A stretch of DNA of 14,680 nucleotides, taken from NCBI GenBank assembly GCA_964603435.1, contig CAZRUM010000024.1, positions 1 to 14,680 on the forward strand. Direction: 5' to 3'. Positions 6,105 through 13,173 of the stretch are shown piece by piece. Within the stretch, counting starts at the first letter, position 1; the number at the start of each line of letters is the position of its first letter. The translations under genes were made by a program, and so were the position numbers. The DNA is from CAZRUM01 sp964603435. Its GTDB lineage: Bacteria; Patescibacteriota; Patescibacteriia; Magasanikbacterales; UBA922. The notes below the pieces were generated by a model that worked only from the letters and a program-made list of their open reading frames with translations, did not search any database and was not told where the DNA came from.

Positions 6105-6698
6105 ATGCTTGAACACCTTTTTGGTTCAAAGACTAGACTAAAACTTTTGAGGACTTTTTTTCGTGATGAAACAAAGTCTTTTTATGTGCGTGAGCTTTCT
6201 CGCTTGCTCGATGCACAGATAAATGCGATCCGTCGTGAGCTAGAACTACTTGTAAAATCAGGTTTGATAAAGGAAACTAAAGATGGGGGAACGGACACAG
6301 AAAAGGCTGGGCATGCTCTACGTAAATATTACAAACTTGATACTGAGTCTATTTTGTATCCAGAGATGAGTGCGCTATTGTTGAAGGGGCAATCTATGGG
6401 TGAGAGTAAATTTGGAGAGGAATTGGCCAAAAAAAGTGGGGATGTAAAATTGCTACTTTTGACAGGACAGTTCACTAGTGACAAAAGAGCACCGAGTGAT
6501 TTACTTATTGTGGGAGAATTGAAAGAGAGGACTATTGCCAGAGTTATTTCTGCTTATGAAAAGGACTTTGGTTTTGCTATCAACTATACAACCATGACGG
6601 AAAAAGAATTTAATGAGCGTCGTCATATTATGGATAAATTTATCTATGGTTTGTTTGAAGCCGAACATATAAAAGTGGTAAATGAACTTGGAGTCTAA
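6105..6698 (+). CDS. Winged-helix regulator with a degenerate nucleotidyltransferase-like domain
   Basis: Residues about 1-58 form a winged helix-turn-helix DNA-binding domain (FGSKTRLKLLRTFFRDE, then SFYVRELSRLLDAQINAIRRELELLVKSGLI), close to the ArsR/MarR style. Residues about 112-180 (VKLLLLTGQF, SDLLIVGEL) resemble a pol-beta/MNT-type nucleotidyltransferase fold. They lack the Gly-Ser and paired-Asp signature of active enzymes, so the domain may only bind a ligand. The 197-residue product is cytosolic. It is the first gene of a tight operon, just 2 nt before the tsaB-like gene, and sits beside a divergent promoter with an inverted repeat. Autoregulation is plausible but unproven. The DNA-binding assignment is fairly sure; the second domain is less so. 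Confidence 0.75.
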   Translation: MLEHLFGSKTRLKLLRTFFRDETKSFYVRELSRLLDAQINAIRRELELLVKSGLIKETKDGGTDTEKAGHALRKYYKLDTESILYPEMSALLLKGQSMGESKFGEELAKKSGDVKLLLLTGQFTSDKRAPSDLLIVGELKERTIARVISAYEKDFGFAINYTTMTEKEFNERRHIMDKFIYGLFEAEHIKVVNELGV

Positions 6699-6700
6699 CT

Positions 6701-7105
6701 ATGTATTTACTTATAGACATGTCAGAATTTAATTTTGTTCACCTATCTTTATTTAATGATAAAGAAATTTTGGTTGATGAAAAATACGAAGGACAGAATA
6801 GAGAACTGTTGGAATGTATAGAAAAGTTCATAAAGTCAAAAGTTCATAAAGTCAAAAGTGTTAGAGATATTGAGGGTATTATGGTTGTGGTGGGGGCTGG
6901 TAGTTTTACTTCTACACGTATTGCCACTGTGGTGGCAAATAGCTTTGCTTATGCCTTGCAGATTTCACTTTTGGCAATTAAAGAAAATGAAATTGATAAG
7001 GTGCAGAGTTTAATTTCAAAATTAATTAAACAACCAAAAGGGCAGTATATATCTGCAACTTATTCAGGTGAACCGAATATTAGTCAACCTAAATCCAAAA
7101 AATGA
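6701..7105 (+). CDS. tsaB: TsaB-like protein (t6A tRNA modification), shortened
   Basis: This resembles TsaB (YeaZ), the non-catalytic partner of TsaD in making N6-threonylcarbamoyladenosine on tRNAs that read ANN codons. The N-terminus (MYLLIDMSEFNFVHLSLFND) matches the first beta-hairpin of the ASKHA fold. VVVGAGSFTSTRIATVVANSFAYAL (residues 62-86) matches the conserved GPGSFTGxRI segment, with Ala for Pro and Ser for the last Gly. The product has 134 residues, against about 220-230 in E. coli-type TsaB, so most of the second lobe is missing. A 16-bp tandem repeat (6822-6859) encodes residues 41-53. The stop overlaps the next gene by 4 nt (ATGA). Identification is by the motif and fold order; function with such a short form is uncertain. 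Confidence 0.7.
   Translation: MYLLIDMSEFNFVHLSLFNDKEILVDEKYEGQNRELLECIEKFIKSKVHKVKSVRDIEGIMVVVGAGSFTSTRIATVVANSFAYALQISLLAIKENEIDKVQSLISKLIKQPKGQYISATYSGEPNISQPKSKK
6822..6859 (+). repeat. 16-bp tandem repeat inside the tsaB-like gene
   Basis: AAAAGTTCATAAAGTC occurs at 6822-6837 and again at 6838-6853, followed by a partial third copy AAAAGT. It encodes the lysine-rich FIKSKVHKVKSV stretch. The unit length is not a multiple of three, so gain or loss of one copy would shift the frame. Confidence 0.85.
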
Positions 7106-7377
7106 AAAATCTAACTCTAAAAATTCACGGTCAAGTACAAGGGGTTAATTTTCGTTTTGGTGTAAAACAAAAAGCCGATGAACTCGGACTTGTGGGTTGG
7201 GTGAGAAATGATAAGGGCGGTTGTGTATCTGTGGTTGTAGAAGGAGAAGAAGATAAATTGGATGAGTTGAAAGAATATTGTAATGAAGGACCAAGATTGT
7301 CTATGGTAGAAGATATGAAAGAAAAGGGTTTTTTTATAAAAAGATTAAGTTTTAATAAGTTTGAGATCAAATATTAA
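7102..7377 (+). CDS. acyP: Acylphosphatase
   Basis: This is a small acylphosphatase, which hydrolyses carboxyl-phosphate bonds such as those of acetyl phosphate or 1,3-bisphosphoglycerate in the cytosol. The 91-residue length is typical. The signature GQVQGVNFRFGVKQKADELG (residues 10-29) and GWVRNDKGG (32-40) supply the catalytic Arg18 and Asn36. The C-terminal strand ends in the usual aromatic FEIKY. The ATG overlaps the tsaB stop by 4 nt, suggesting translational coupling, and the next gene starts 3 nt after its stop. Its presence in an envelope operon may be only co-transcription; no specific substrate can be deduced. Confidence 0.93.
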   Translation: MKNLTLKIHGQVQGVNFRFGVKQKADELGLVGWVRNDKGGCVSVVVEGEEDKLDELKEYCNEGPRLSMVEDMKEKGFFIKRLSFNKFEIKY

Positions 7378-7380
7378 GTT

Positions 7381-8874
7381 ATGCTTTCAGATCATCAAAA
7401 ATATAGACTATACGAAATCTTGCCAGGTTTATCTATCTGGCTAACTTTGATTTTGAGTATTATTTTATCATTTGTTCGTCCTTTGTGGATGATTTATTTT
7501 ATTATTGTTTTTGATATTTATTGGGTTTTGAAAGTAATGAATTTTGCTTTTTATCTTATAATTGCGTGGAAAAGATTTAAGTCAGCTAGAAATACCGATT
7601 GGAAAGATAAGCTTTCTCACGAGATTACAAATTATGATGACAAGCGTCACGTGGTTTTTCTTACTCTCTATAATGAGAGTTGGGGAGTGGTAAAGTCAGC
7701 TATCAAGAGTGTATGTCAGGCTACTTATGATAAAGAAAAAATTGTGATAGTTATTGCTGGGGAAGAAAGACAAAAAGAAAATTATGAGATGATTTTGAAA
7801 AATGTGAAACAAAATTTTTCAGATTGTTTCCTTGATATTGTCGGTGTGATGCATCCTGCAAACTTGCCAGATGAAATTCCTGGTAAAGGTTCCAATTTAC
7901 ATTATGCTGAGCGTGAAATGAAAAAATATATTGATAAACGTGGTTGGGATTATGCCAATGTGATTGCGACTATTTTTGATATTGATACGATTTGTCATGA
8001 ACAATATTTTGCTTACCTGACTTATCTGTATTGCACTCATCCCAATCCAACCAAATCATCTTTTCAACCAATTGCCCTATACAATAATAACATGTGGGAA
8101 TCTCCGGCTATGCTTCGTATTATGGCATTTGGTACTACCTTTTGGATGCTGACATCTTTGGCTCGTCAAGATGCCCTAGTGACTTTTTCATCTCACTCCA
8201 TGAGTTTCAAAGCAATTGTAGAAGCTGGTTTTCATGAAAAGAAAATTGTTAGTGAAGATTCACGTATTTTTTATCAGTGTTTACTAACTTATGATGGAAA
8301 TTATGAAGTGACACCAATGTATGTGCCAGTTTCTATGGATACGGTACGTGATGATAAGTGGTGGCAGAGTCTAAAAAATCTTTATAAACAGCAACGTCGT
8401 TGGGCTTGGGGTACAGAACATATTCCATATTTGCTTTGGGAATTTGGTAAAAAAGGTGTAGGTAGAAAAGTTCCTTTTTGGAAAAAGTTTAAATGGGTAT
8501 TTGTGGAGTGGGAAGGAAAATGGTCTTGGGCAATGGTGGCTTTACTCATTACATTCCTCGGTCGCTTGCCTATGTGGGTGGCACCAGAATCAGTTCGTCA
8601 GAGTGCCTTGTTTTTCAATGCTCCACATATGTTGGAGATTTTGATGTTTATGGCTATGACTGGTTTGCTTTTATCAGCCATCCTATCTATTCCACTTTTA
8701 CCACGTCGCCCAGAATCACATCCACGGCATAAATATATTATAATGGTATTGCAGTGGTTACTTTTACCAATCAGTATGATTTTTATGTCAGCTATCCCTG
8801 CAATTGACGCTGTCACACATTTGATGTTTGGAAAATATTTAGGTTTTAATGTTTCACAAAAGAAGAGAAAATAA
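7381..8874 (+). CDS. Membrane GT2 glycosyltransferase (cellulose-synthase-like)
   Basis: This is a family 2 glycosyltransferase of the processive, membrane-embedded type, likely making or extending a surface polysaccharide from nucleotide-sugar donors on the cytoplasmic face. Two N-terminal helices (about 17-36 and 38-62) precede a catalytic domain. It contains HVVFLTLYNES (90-100), the metal-binding FDIDT (D200 and D202), the base region SEDSR (E292, D293) and QQRRW (337-341), the Q-x-x-RW motif of processive GT2 enzymes. Three to four further helices follow (about 382-399, 418-440, 452-485). The 497-residue length fits. It starts 3 nt after acyP and ends 6 nt before the DUF4012 gene. Product identity cannot be read from sequence. 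Confidence 0.9.
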   Translation: MLSDHQKYRLYEILPGLSIWLTLILSIILSFVRPLWMIYFIIVFDIYWVLKVMNFAFYLIIAWKRFKSARNTDWKDKLSHEITNYDDKRHVVFLTLYNESWGVVKSAIKSVCQATYDKEKIVIVIAGEERQKENYEMILKNVKQNFSDCFLDIVGVMHPANLPDEIPGKGSNLHYAEREMKKYIDKRGWDYANVIATIFDIDTICHEQYFAYLTYLYCTHPNPTKSSFQPIALYNNNMWESPAMLRIMAFGTTFWMLTSLARQDALVTFSSHSMSFKAIVEAGFHEKKIVSEDSRIFYQCLLTYDGNYEVTPMYVPVSMDTVRDDKWWQSLKNLYKQQRRWAWGTEHIPYLLWEFGKKGVGRKVPFWKKFKWVFVEWEGKWSWAMVALLITFLGRLPMWVAPESVRQSALFFNAPHMLEILMFMAMTGLLLSAILSIPLLPRRPESHPRHKYIIMVLQWLLLPISMIFMSAIPAIDAVTHLMFGKYLGFNVSQKKRK

Positions 8875-8880
8875 GTTGAT

Positions 8881-10317
8881 ATGATTCTAAGAAAATTATT
8901 TTGTTCAAAATTTTGCTTAATAATAGTTATTGTTCTAGTAGCTCTTGGTTATTTTGGTTATCAATGGGCAAAGAATTTGTCAGTAGAAGATTTTCTAGAT
9001 TTATCTTTTGTAAAAGAAAAGATTGGGGATGAGAATCAAGATTTATTTCAGACTGTTCCGCGTTTACTTGGTTTTACAAAACCAATGACCTATTTGCTAT
9101 TGTTTGAAAATAATACTGAACTTCGTCCTGGTGGGGGATTTATTGGAAGTTATGCATTGGTCACAGTCAATAAAGGTAATACGGAAATAATAAAATTTGA
9201 GGGTACGGAAAATTTTGATAGGAATATCCCAGAAGATTGGCGTCCAAGTCCACCAGCTCCACTAAAAGAACATCTTGGTGTGTCTCAATGGTTTTTTCGT
9301 GATGCCAACTGGTCACCAGATTTTTCTGTGAGTGCAGCCAAAGCGTTGGAATTGTATATAGGCCAGGGTGGGGAGAAGGCAGACGAAATTAATGCTGTTA
9401 TCGCTATTACGCCGACAGTACTAGAAGAGATTGTTGGTTTGACTGGTCCTATGACTGTGGAGGGAATTAAATTTACAGCAGAAAATTTTACTGAGACTTT
9501 GGAATACGAAGTTGAATATGATTATGAAAATAAGGGAAAGGAATTTAGTGAAAGAAAAAGTATTATGGAGCCTCTTATGATGAAGATTATGAGTATGTTG
9601 AAAGGAGATTTTATTTTACATTTCAATGAATACCTAGATTTGTTTGCAAGTCTGGCAGAAGAAAAACAAATAATGATTTATATAGTTGATGGAACTTTGG
9701 AGAGTATAATAGAAGAACGTGGCTGGTCTGGTGAAATGACAGAAACAACTGGAGACTATTTACTATGGGTTGATGCAAATTTAGCAGCTTTGAAAACTGA
9801 TTATGCACTAGACAGAGAACTGACTTATTCTATTTCTAAAAACGAAGCTGGGGAGTATTTAGCGACAGCTGAAATGAAATATATTCATAATGGTAGTTTT
9901 GATTGGCGTACTAGTCGCTATCGTACTTATACTAGAATTTTCGTGCCACAAGGGAGCGAATTAATTTCTGTTGACGGTGCAATGAAATGGGATAGGACTA
10001 CAGCTCCGGGTGCTGTTGATGAAGGTGTGGAGCTAGATAGACAATGGTTTGGTACTTTTATTTCTATCGAGCCTGGTAAAACTGGTAATTTATCATTTAC
10101 TTACAAACTACCAGAGGATTTATTTAGTGATGAATATTCTTTGTTTGTACAAAAACCACTTGGAACTCTAAATCATAAATTGACTTTAGACCTAAATTTT
10201 GGTACAAATATAACTACCGCAAAACCAGCTGAAGAGAAAGAAAATTTTGGAGACAAGGTCTATTCTTATGAAAGTGATCTAAGAATAGATAGGGAATTTT
10301 CAATATCATTTAAATAA
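8881..10317 (+). CDS. DUF4012 membrane-anchored protein
   Basis: A single N-terminal membrane helix (about residues 11-27) is followed by a large, probably extracytoplasmic domain. The segment YLLLFENNTELRPGGGFIGS (71-90) is the hallmark of DUF4012, where a LLxFQNNxELRPTGGFI pattern is usual. The 478-residue product is near the typical family length. DUF4012 proteins are common in Patescibacteria and Actinobacteria, often beside glycosyltransferases; their biochemical role is not known to me. Here it lies between a GT2 enzyme and mreB with gaps of 6 and 5 nt, which supports a role in building or organising the cell surface. The ATG at 8881 gives a compact signal anchor and there is no better alternative. 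Confidence 0.88.
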   Translation: MILRKLFCSKFCLIIVIVLVALGYFGYQWAKNLSVEDFLDLSFVKEKIGDENQDLFQTVPRLLGFTKPMTYLLLFENNTELRPGGGFIGSYALVTVNKGNTEIIKFEGTENFDRNIPEDWRPSPPAPLKEHLGVSQWFFRDANWSPDFSVSAAKALELYIGQGGEKADEINAVIAITPTVLEEIVGLTGPMTVEGIKFTAENFTETLEYEVEYDYENKGKEFSERKSIMEPLMMKIMSMLKGDFILHFNEYLDLFASLAEEKQIMIYIVDGTLESIIEERGWSGEMTETTGDYLLWVDANLAALKTDYALDRELTYSISKNEAGEYLATAEMKYIHNGSFDWRTSRYRTYTRIFVPQGSELISVDGAMKWDRTTAPGAVDEGVELDRQWFGTFISIEPGKTGNLSFTYKLPEDLFSDEYSLFVQKPLGTLNHKLTLDLNFGTNITTAKPAEEKENFGDKVYSYESDLRIDREFSISFK

Positions 10318-10322
10318 TTTTT

Positions 10323-11330
10323 ATGTGGATAAAAAAAGTGGCCATTGATCTTGGGACGACAAACATTTTGGTGCACATACCAAAACGTGGAATTGTGATT
10401 AATGAACCATCAGTCGTGGCTATATCCAAAGACGACAAAAAAGTTTTGGCAGTTGGAGTTGAAGCCAAGGATATGATTGGGCGTACACCTGATACGATTG
10501 TGGCAGAGCGTCCTCTAAAAGATGGCGTGATTGCTAATTATCATACAACAGAAGCTATGCTTCGTTATTTTATAAATAAGGCTTTGGGTGGAGTAAAATT
10601 ATTTCGTCCTGAAGTTATGATTGCCGTACCGGCTGGGATTACTTCTACAGAGAGACGTGCTGTGGTGGACGCTGCTATGGCAGCTGGAGCTCGTGCTGCT
10701 TATATTATAAAAGAACCAATTGTAGCTGCTATCGGGGCTGACATTCCTATTGGGAGTGCTTCGGGTCATATGATAATGGACATTGGCGGTGGTACAGCCG
10801 AGATTGCAGTTATTTCTCTTGGTGGAATTGTTTCTTGTGGTTCAGTTAGAATTGGTGGAAACAGATTTGATGCTTCTATTGCTGAATTTATTCGTCGTAA
10901 ATATGGTTTGGCAATTGGTGAGCGTAGTGCAGAAAATATAAAAATTCAGATAGGTTCAGCTATGTTTATGGATAAGCCTCTTACTATGGATGTGAAGGGC
11001 CGTGATATGATTTCTGGTTTACCAAAAACTATCGTCGTAAAGTCAGATGACACTACAGAAGCTTTGCAAGATGATTTAAAGGGTTTGATAGAAGCTACTA
11101 AAGAAGTTCTTCATGATACACCGCCAGAGTTGTCGGCTGACGTCATGGACAAAGGAATTATTATGTCTGGTGGTTCATCTCAGCTTCGTAATTTGGATGA
11201 ATTGGTTTCCCAAGCTATTGGCGTGCCATGTTATGTGGCAGACGAGCCACTTCTGTGTGTAGCAAAGGGGACTGGTATTGCACTTGAGAATTTAGAAAGT
11301 TATAAACGATCTATTTTATCAACAAAATAG
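10323..11330 (+). CDS. mreB: Rod-shape-determining actin homologue MreB
   Basis: This is MreB, the bacterial actin that polymerises under the membrane and positions cell-wall synthesis. The 335-residue length is typical. The nucleotide pocket is complete: phosphate-1 loop IDLGTTN (8-14), phosphate-2 loop MDIGGGTAEI (152-161) and adenosine motif MSGGSSQLRNLDEL (281-294). INEPSVVAI (26-34) and ERPLKDGVI (62-70) are also characteristic. The third motif has GGSSQL where many MreB proteins have GGGALL or GGGAML. The start overlaps nothing and lies 5 nt after the DUF4012 stop; the next gene begins 1 nt after its stop. The partners mreC, mreD and rodA are not adjacent, and the company of glycosyltransferases is unusual for mreB. 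Confidence 0.95.
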   Translation: MWIKKVAIDLGTTNILVHIPKRGIVINEPSVVAISKDDKKVLAVGVEAKDMIGRTPDTIVAERPLKDGVIANYHTTEAMLRYFINKALGGVKLFRPEVMIAVPAGITSTERRAVVDAAMAAGARAAYIIKEPIVAAIGADIPIGSASGHMIMDIGGGTAEIAVISLGGIVSCGSVRIGGNRFDASIAEFIRRKYGLAIGERSAENIKIQIGSAMFMDKPLTMDVKGRDMISGLPKTIVVKSDDTTEALQDDLKGLIEATKEVLHDTPPELSADVMDKGIIMSGGSSQLRNLDELVSQAIGVPCYVADEPLLCVAKGTGIALENLESYKRSILSTK

Positions 11331-11331
11331 T

Positions 11332-12456
11332 ATGATAATAGGAATTGATGCCTCACGCGCCAATGAAGAAAAAAAGACCGGCGTTGGTTGGTATTCTTAT
11401 CATGTGATACAAGAACTCAAGCACCTGACCACCCAACCACCTAACCATCCAACCACTTCGCAATCTTTGCGAGTGGTTTTGTATACAAACAAGCCTTTGC
11501 AAGGTGAATTGGCAGATTTACCCGAAAATTGGGAAGAGAAAGTTTTACATTGGTTTCCAAAAAGATTGTGGACTCAAATTAGATTGAGCTGGGAAATGCT
11601 AATGCACAAACCAGATGTTTTGTTTATTCCTGCTCATGTTTTTCCAATTATTCATCCAAAACATACTGTGATGACTTTGCATGATATTGCTGCTATTAGA
11701 TTTCCGGAGGCTTACAATTGGTTTGAGAGATGGTATACACTTTGGAGTGGAAAATTTGCAGTTAAAAATCTTTGGAAAGTAATTACAATCAGTGAATTTA
11801 CGAAAAGTGAGCTAGAAAAAGAATTTGGTAGTTTAAATAATGTGAGTGTTATTCATCTTGGTTATAATGAAGAATATCACAAAATTCAACAGGGGATTGG
11901 AAGTGTTTTGAAAAAATATAAAATTACAAAACCATATTTATTATCAATCGGACGTTTAGAAAATAAAAAAAATACAGTTAATATTATTAGAGCTTTTGAA
12001 GAATTACGAATTACGAATAATGAATTAAGTTTAGTTTTGATTGGAAAACCTGGGCATGGTTATGAAAAAGTAAAAAAAGTAATTGAAAATTCTGAATTTA
12101 AAAATGATATCATTACGCCAGGTTGGGTAGAGAATGATGACTTGCCAATACTCATGAATGGGGCAGAAGTTTTTGTTTTCCCAAGTTTATACGAAGGTTT
12201 TGGAATTCCAGTGTTAGAAGCGCAAGCTTGTGGTACGCCAGTCGTCACTTCAAAAGGTTCAAGTCTAGAAGAGGTGGGTAAAGACGCTTGTATTTACGTA
12301 GATCCACAAAATGTAGATGAGATTGTAGATAATGTCGCAAAGTTAATAGAGGATAATGAATTGAGAGAGAAAATGATTACCAAAGGATTTAAAAATATAG
12401 AGAGATTTTCTTGGGAAAAGTGTGCGAGAGAAACACTTAACCACCTTATCACTTAA
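11332..12456 (+). CDS. GT4-family glycosyltransferase
   Basis: This is a GT-B fold glycosyltransferase of family 4, which transfers sugar from an activated donor to a surface glycan acceptor on the cytoplasmic face. The N-terminal lobe begins MIIGIDASRANEEKKTGVGWYSYHV with the glycine-rich acceptor loop; TLHDIAAIRFPE (115-126) and VITISEFTKSEL (150-161) follow. The C-terminal donor lobe has LLSIGRLENKKN (203-214) and the EX7E motif within YEGFGIPVLEAQACGTP (E288, E296). The 374-residue length is normal. Oddly, residues about 31-43 (LTTQPPNHPTT region), 224-232 and the last seven residues plus the stop codon are encoded by short tandem repeats with 8-, 7- and 8-nt units. It is the last gene of the operon, before a terminator at 12484. 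Confidence 0.92.
   Translation: MIIGIDASRANEEKKTGVGWYSYHVIQELKHLTTQPPNHPTTSQSLRVVLYTNKPLQGELADLPENWEEKVLHWFPKRLWTQIRLSWEMLMHKPDVLFIPAHVFPIIHPKHTVMTLHDIAAIRFPEAYNWFERWYTLWSGKFAVKNLWKVITISEFTKSELEKEFGSLNNVSVIHLGYNEEYHKIQQGIGSVLKKYKITKPYLLSIGRLENKKNTVNIIRAFEELRITNNELSLVLIGKPGHGYEKVKKVIENSEFKNDIITPGWVENDDLPILMNGAEVFVFPSLYEGFGIPVLEAQACGTPVVTSKGSSLEEVGKDACIYVDPQNVDEIVDNVAKLIEDNELREKMITKGFKNIERFSWEKCARETLNHLIT
11422..11461 (+). repeat. In-frame 8-nt tandem repeat in the GT4 gene (5' part)
   Basis: Successive units are CACCTGAC, CACCCAAC, CACCTAAC, CATCCAAC and CACTTCGC, with consensus near CACCYAAC. The tract is followed by a hairpin, CCACTTCGC (11453-11461) with GCGAGTGG (11469-11476), one base bulged. 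It encodes a Thr/Pro/His-rich loop that is unusual for the family. Confidence 0.8.
12001..12027 (+). repeat. 7-nt tandem repeat in the GT4 gene
   Basis: GAATTAC occurs twice, followed by the variants GAATAAT and GAATTA. It encodes the ELRITNNEL stretch between two strands of the donor lobe. Confidence 0.7.
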
Positions 12457-12481
12457 TCACCTAACCACTTTACCACTTTGA
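12434..12481 (+). repeat. 8-nt tandem repeat spanning the GT4 stop codon
   Basis: Six consecutive 8-mers are visible: CACTTAAC, CACCTTAT, CACTTAAT, CACCTAAC, CACTTTAC and CACTTTGA. The unit resembles the array at 11422-11461. The last residues of the GT4 protein (TLNHLIT) and its TAA stop (12454-12456) lie within this tract. Confidence 0.85.
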
Positions 12482-12483
12482 AC

Positions 12484-12515
12484 AAAAAAACCATCCAATT
12501 TACGGATGATTTTTT
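12484..12515. terminator. Bidirectional terminator of the envelope operon
   Basis: An A7 run and CCATCC (12491-12496) face GGATG (12504-12508) and a T6 run (12510-12515) across a 7-nt loop, with one internal mismatch. It ends the plus-strand operon. It can also end minus-strand transcription from GC-rich orphan gene 2. Confidence 0.75.
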
Positions 12516-12524
12516 ATTTATTTA

Positions 12525-12591
12525 CTCCAGCGATGGTCACTATTTATATCCGCTGGAATTAGCAGAGATAAACAATGTTCGGGCGCTGGAG
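12525..12591. repeat. Inverted-repeat cluster at the 3' end of island 2
   Basis: CTCCAGCG (12525-12532) is complementary to CGCTGGAG (12584-12591, 8 bp). Its inner 7-mer also pairs with CGCTGGA at 12551-12557. The two pairings are alternatives. The hairpin directly abuts the edge motif at 12515-12527. No T run adjoins the stem on the minus strand, so it may be a cassette-end or RNA-stabilising structure rather than a terminator. Confidence 0.55.
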
Positions 12592-12678
12592 GGAAAAAGA
12601 TCGTGTGCACCCTGGTGGGTAGATTGTGGTCGATCCGGTGGGCGCTTCTGGAAAGGGTGGGGTTGGTTAGACGAAGAG

Positions 12679-13119
12679 CTAGCTTTTCGCCCTGGCCACC
12701 CACATGCAGGCCACAGCAGCACTGTCGGTGTAGAAGTTGATGGTGGTGAGACCATCCCTCTCGTGCCGATTCAGCTGGGTCCAGCCATCGGTTTCCAGTT
12801 GGCAGATCTCGATCCACGCAATCTTCGCATTGTCTTCGTGGAACATGACCGAGGCCTGCTGTTTGCCGGAGTCTATCCGGACCTGCGGAGGCTCCTTCCT
12901 CCTTTGCAGTTTCGCCTGCGTGTCGTGTGCGAGCTGCGAGCTGTCGGTGTGGAACCAGAAGGTTATTTCCATATCAACATCCCCGACCCAGCACTTGAAG
13001 GTCCAGCCCAAGCCCAAGAGCCATTCCCGTTCCTTATTGGCAGTTTCGTGTTGGCCAGGGGCGTACTCGATGCTAGCCTCCTGTTGTTTCACGTAGATCG
13101 TGACCCTCGGAGTATCCAT
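12679..13119 (-). CDS. GC-rich orphan protein 2 with an internal duplication
   Basis: I do not recognise this protein. The ATG at 13119 has a textbook SD on the minus strand (AGGAGG, complement of 13125-13130) 5 nt upstream; a GTG at 13155 would add 12 residues and lacks one. The product has 146 residues, with no signal peptide or membrane segment. Two halves appear homologous: residues about 5-68 and 79-142 share V-x-I near the start, a KQQ/AS segment, a GWT in the middle, and a C-terminal TFWFHTDSSQLA versus TINFYTDSAAVA. This suggests a duplicated small alpha/beta or beta-rich domain. Third codon positions are strongly G/C, unlike neighbouring genes. It is transcribed divergently from holB. 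Long plus-strand frames over it are shadows. Confidence 0.75.
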   Translation of the reverse strand: MDTPRVTIYVKQQEASIEYAPGQHETANKEREWLLGLGWTFKCWVGDVDMEITFWFHTDSSQLAHDTQAKLQRRKEPPQVRIDSGKQQASVMFHEDNAKIAWIEICQLETDGWTQLNRHERDGLTTINFYTDSAAVACMWVARAKS

Positions 13120-13173
13120 GGCATCCTCCTTCGGTGATTGTTTCTTCATTCTCACTAGTTTGCACGATATTGA

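Noticed and set aside
11422..12481. CRISPR-like array from the repeated CACYTAAC units
   Set aside because: Units are 8 nt and directly adjacent with no spacers, and they vary from copy to copy. This is a simple tandem repeat.
12518..12817. A 99-codon minus-strand open frame overlapping the end of orphan gene 2
   Set aside because: It overlaps the better supported gene in another frame, lacks an SD and shows compositional noise rather than a protein pattern.
12478..13137. A 219-codon plus-strand open frame over orphan gene 2
   Set aside because: It begins inside a terminator hairpin, runs across an inverted-repeat cluster and non-coding GC-rich sequence, and lies antisense to the SD-bearing minus-strand gene. 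The product shows no domain.
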